From positions 1 to 45,026 of the forward strand of contig CAJBVW010000203.1 in the NCBI GenBank assembly GCA_903959175.1: a stretch of DNA of 45,026 nt. Direction: 5' to 3'. Below, one piece after another: positions 42,406-45,026 of this stretch. The first letter of the stretch is position 1, and every line of letters starts with the position of its first letter. The notes beneath the pieces are model-generated. The model saw nothing but the letters and a program-made list of their open reading frames with translations. It was not told the DNA's origin and ran no database searches. This DNA comes from an uncultured Pseudomonadota bacterium (lineage in GTDB: Bacteria; Myxococcota_A; UBA796; SXON01). A program made the position numbers and the translations under genes.

Positions 42406-42600
42406 GCGAGGAACGCGCGCGTTCGTTGAGGGCTGCCGGGACGTGGGCGCCGTCGCCGGTGGGGTTGAGGCGATGCCTCCGAACGGTGCCAGCGCCTCGG
42501 CCACCGCGCCAAGGTCGCCCCGCGCGACCAGCCCGCGGCGCAGGGCCCGACGGGCAGCTTGGCTGAGCAGCTCCGATCGTACCGAGTTCTGCCCGAACTC
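42406..42600 (-). pseudogene. C-terminal remnant of an AbiEi-like gene
   Basis: SELLSQAARRALRRGLVARGDLGAVAEALAPFGGIASTPPATAPTSRQPSTNARVPRQPH closely matches the C-terminus of 43610-44269. Confidence 0.8.
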
Positions 42601-42824
42601 GTCCCGCGCTCGCTCCAAGGCCACCGCCGAAGATTGCCCCTCCGAGGATGTCCTACTGGCGTCGAGCTGGTCGCGTCGGTGGTGTTGGACGCCAACCGCT
42701 ATGGCGGTCGCCACAACACTGTGCGCGGAGCGAGAATCTCGGTCCACGCCGTGCCTACGGTGCGTGCATGCTCGCCACCGCGCCGCTCGTGGTGCGGCGG
42801 TACGGTACCAGGGCGGGCTGGCCT

Positions 42825-43262
42825 CTACCGAGTAGCCGTAACGGACCACATTGTCGCGCAGATGGGATGCACGTACCCGCCGCCCTCCACCTTCTGGCTC
42901 TCGGCCACGCTTGTCGAAAGGTAGCTGCCGGTCAGCTTCCCGTCGGCGAGCCTGAGCTGGGCGCTGCGAATGAGCACGAGCGCGTCGTGTCCCGGGACCT
43001 CCTTAGTGGCGCCGCCGAACAACGTAAGAGAGCCGTCTTTCGCGGGCCCTTTGAGCGAGGTCAACCCCGAGGTGTCACCGATGACCTGGACCGTGTAGTT
43101 CCCGTCTGAGCCTGTGGAAACGAGCCACTGAACGGCGCGTTCACCACCTTCGCCGGCGACCTTAGGACATGTGATGGACTCCGACTTCAACCTGACGTTC
43201 CATGTGCCCACGATCGAGGGGGGGTCGGCGGCGAGGCCGATTGCAACAAGAGCGATCATCAT
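42825..43262 (-). CDS. Putative secreted protein
   Basis: 145 aa with N-terminal hydrophobic signal MMIALVAIGLAADPP. Confidence 0.55.
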   Translation of the reverse strand: MMIALVAIGLAADPPSIVGTWNVRLKSESITCPKVAGEGGERAVQWLVSTGSDGNYTVQVIGDTSGLTSLKGPAKDGSLTLFGGATKEVPGHDALVLIRSAQLRLADGKLTGSYLSTSVAESQKVEGGGYVHPICATMWSVTATR

Positions 43263-43339
43263 GGCGACTTTGGCGTTCCCTTTGAGTTAGAAACCGAGGA
43301 AATAGAGATAACCGAATCATCTGAATCCGCAACCTCCTC

Positions 43340-43605
43340 GTAGCAGACGTGAAATGCGCGCCCTGGACGAGCCTCCACCCGTCGAAGATCTTTGCCACCG
43401 GCGACACGAGAGCGACGAACACCGGGATCATGTCCGGCGACAACCCCGTGGTGCTCGACGACCTCGATGCCGCGCCGACCGCGGGCCCGGGTCCTCCGGC
43501 CGCGTGCTTAGGCCCGGCGTGCCCGTAACCATTCAACTACGCGACCGGGTCGACCACCACAGCGTGAACCTCTCCTTCTACGGCAAGGTGCAGGTCCACC
43601 GCGTC
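43340..43605 (+). pseudogene. Decayed paralogue of the putative structural gene at 10205-10945
   Basis: TSLHPSKIFATGDTRATNTGIMSGDNPVVLDDLDAA (one frame) and GRVLRPGVPVTIQ...NLSFYGKVQV (another) match TSLHLSKIFATGDTSSTINTIISGDDPVVLDNLDAA and GRVLKAGVPVTIN...KLSFYGKARV. Confidence 0.85.
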
Positions 43606-43609
43606 CTTA

Positions 43610-44269
43610 TCAGCGCGGCGAGCGAGGAACGCGCGCGTTCGTTGAGAGCCGCCGAGACGTGAGCGCCGTCGCCGGTGGGGTTGAGCCGATGCCTCCGAAC
43701 GGAGCGAGGGCGTCGGCCACCGCCCCCAGGTCGCCCCGTGCGGCAAGCCCGCGCCGAAGCGCCTGCCGGGACGCCTCACCGAGTAGCTCGGGCGAGAGAC
43801 CGCCGGTGGCGCAGTCGTTCAGCGTTCGGGCCACCGTCGTCGTGGGTACGGCGCCGAACCAGATGCGCGCCTCGTGCGGTACGTCATCGTGGTGGAGCAC
43901 GCCCCCTCCTGGGACGCGCAGGCGTCGCCTCGCCCATCCTGCGGGAACGGTCAGGTGGGCCGACGCCAGGAGCATGTCCGAGAGGCCGTGGAGGGCGAGC
44001 ACGGTTTCGTGCGAGAGCACCCCCGCGCCCCCTGACCACAGCCACGCCGCGACGAGGTCCTCGTTCTCGCCCGCGGGGAAGTGGACGAGCCGGTAGATGC
44101 CGTGTCGCACCCGGATCACGCGCCCTGCGTGTACATGCTGCACGAGCAGCTGGGCCGAGTACCCCGCCTCCGCCGCCTGCTTCGCCGTGAAGAGTCCCTC
44201 CTGCGCCGAGGCCACCTCGAAGAGGCGGTCCCAGTCGGGCCGGGGCGGACGGCCGGACTCCAGGCACAA
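43610..44269 (-). CDS. AbiEi-like type IV antitoxin/transcriptional regulator
   Basis: LFEVASAQEGLFTAKQAAEAGYSAQLLVQHVHAGRVIRVRHGIYRLVHFP...LSHETVLALHGLSD typical of AbiEi-like proteins; start codon uncertain (TTG). Confidence 0.78.
   Translation of the reverse strand: MCLESGRPPRPDWDRLFEVASAQEGLFTAKQAAEAGYSAQLLVQHVHAGRVIRVRHGIYRLVHFPAGENEDLVAAWLWSGGAGVLSHETVLALHGLSDMLLASAHLTVPAGWARRRLRVPGGGVLHHDDVPHEARIWFGAVPTTTVARTLNDCATGGLSPELLGEASRQALRRGLAARGDLGAVADALAPFGGIGSTPPATALTSRRLSTNARVPRSPR
43622..43789. repeat. Direct repeat copy 2 (copy 1 at 42406-42573)
   Basis: 168-bp imperfect direct repeat, constant offset 1216 bp, both containing AACGCGCGCGTT (42412-42423; 43628-43639). Confidence 0.85.
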
Positions 44270-44426
44270 ACATTAAGTCTGGCTTTAGGTTCGTGCAACA
44301 GGTGGGCGCCGGCGCGACCCGCGGCCCAGCCGGCGCGCTCCCCCACCCCGACGCGGCGCTCCTCCCCCCGGATGGCGCGCGACGCCCCCCGAGCGCGGCG
44401 CCCCCGCCCGCCGATGAGGCAGCGGC

Positions 44427-44457
44427 GGCGCGTTGACTTGGGTGCGCGGCGCGTTGG
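44427..44457. repeat. GGCGCGTTG pair upstream of recombinase
   Basis: GGCGCGTTG at 44427 and 44448 (21-bp spacing), as at 41092/41112 (20-bp spacing). Confidence 0.65.
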
Positions 44458-44634
44458 CAGAACGTCGCTCCGGCGGCGAAAGCCGACGACCAAGCGCATG
44501 GAAAACTCGCCTTTCCTGGTGTTTTCGACGACCCGCGATCCAGGCCTTGACAGCCGGGGGTCGCTGGCATCCCTTTTGCAGTCAGGGTCGCGGCCGGGGC
44601 CAAGCCCGAACGTTTCCCCCCTCGGAGAGCTCTC

Positions 44635-45026
44635 ATGAACGTCGTCACCTACTGCCGCGTCTCCTCGGACGAGCAGGCCCTCAAGGACATCTCCATCCCC
44701 GCCCAGCGCAAGCTGCTGACGCGCTGGGTCGAGGAGCGGCCCGACCACCGCATCCTGCGCGAGTTCGTGGACGAGGGAGAGTCCGCCTACGCCCCCGCGA
44801 ACAAGCGGCCCGGCTTCTGCGAGATGATCGCCTACTGCAAGAAGGCCGACGTGAAGGCCATCGTCGTCCACAAGCTCGACCGCTTCTCCCGCGACCGGGA
44901 GGAGTCGATCCTCTTCAAGAGCCTGCTCCGCAAGCACGGCGTCCTCGTGAAGAGCATCACCGAGACCTACGACCCCGACACCCCGCAGGGCTTCCTCTAC
45001 GAGGGCATGATCGAGGTCATCAACCA
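44635..45026 (+). CDS. Serine recombinase (truncated by window end)
   Basis: MNVVTYCRVSSDEQALKDISIPAQRKLLTRWVEE...VVHKLDRFSRD: resolvase-type catalytic domain with YCRVSS serine; open to window end. Confidence 0.92.
   Translation, partial: MNVVTYCRVSSDEQALKDISIPAQRKLLTRWVEERPDHRILREFVDEGESAYAPANKRPGFCEMIAYCKKADVKAIVVHKLDRFSRDREESILFKSLLRKHGVLVKSITETYDPDTPQGFLYEGMIEVIN

Noticed and set aside
43354-43662. 102-aa plus-strand ORF as intact gene
   Set aside because: Only its C-terminal part matches the structural protein; the N-terminal match lies in another frame, so it is a pseudogene.
1-45026. tRNA, rRNA or attachment-site tRNA
   Set aside because: No cloverleaf or rRNA-like segment was recognised by eye; a tRNAscan-SE/Infernal run would be decisive.

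Overview
The window is very GC-rich and appears to hold most of an integrated mobile element from a high-GC bacterium (a delta-/myxobacterial-type host is a guess only). The left edge (1-3.2 kb) is an IS graveyard: an IS91-like remnant, an intact IS4/IS50-type element with IRs and an 8-bp TSD (519-2001), a lone lipoprotein gene and an IS256-like remnant. From 3.2 to 7.85 kb is a minus-strand operon of unknown, translationally coupled genes. From 9.5 to 27.3 kb is a plus-strand operon of small, beta-rich or acidic, virion-like proteins. It also holds a transglutaminase-like protein, a membrane/holin-like protein, a DarB-like adenine methylase-SNF2 helicase, a membrane-anchored lysozyme-like protein, a C5-cytosine MTase and a GHKL ATPase fused to an HExxH metalloprotease. 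I recognise no terminase, portal, tail or conjugation genes. An IS1380-type element (27327-28933, 4-bp TSD CTAA) separates this from a lower-GC defence operon: C5 MTase, Eco29kI-like GIY-YIG REase, MORC-like GHKL ATPase, Mrr-like nuclease-SF2 helicase and an unknown small protein, with a convergent vsr. The right part (36.4-45 kb) carries a minus-strand replication module (DUF927 helicase, AEP-like primase, BRO-type antirepressor), a Fic / AbiEi / decayed-gene mosaic, and a serine recombinase cut by the window edge. The most novel-looking signals are three. First, a ~42-aa ungapped module is shared by the DarB-like N-terminus, the C5-MTase C-terminus and the GHKL-protease C-terminus. Second, helically phased CTCCCGC arrays (22-bp and 21-bp periods) sit in the divergent control region, split by a nuclease cargo gene. 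Third, the MORC-expanded Eco29kI-like restriction operon. All calls come from reading the sequence and ORF translations; no database search was run.
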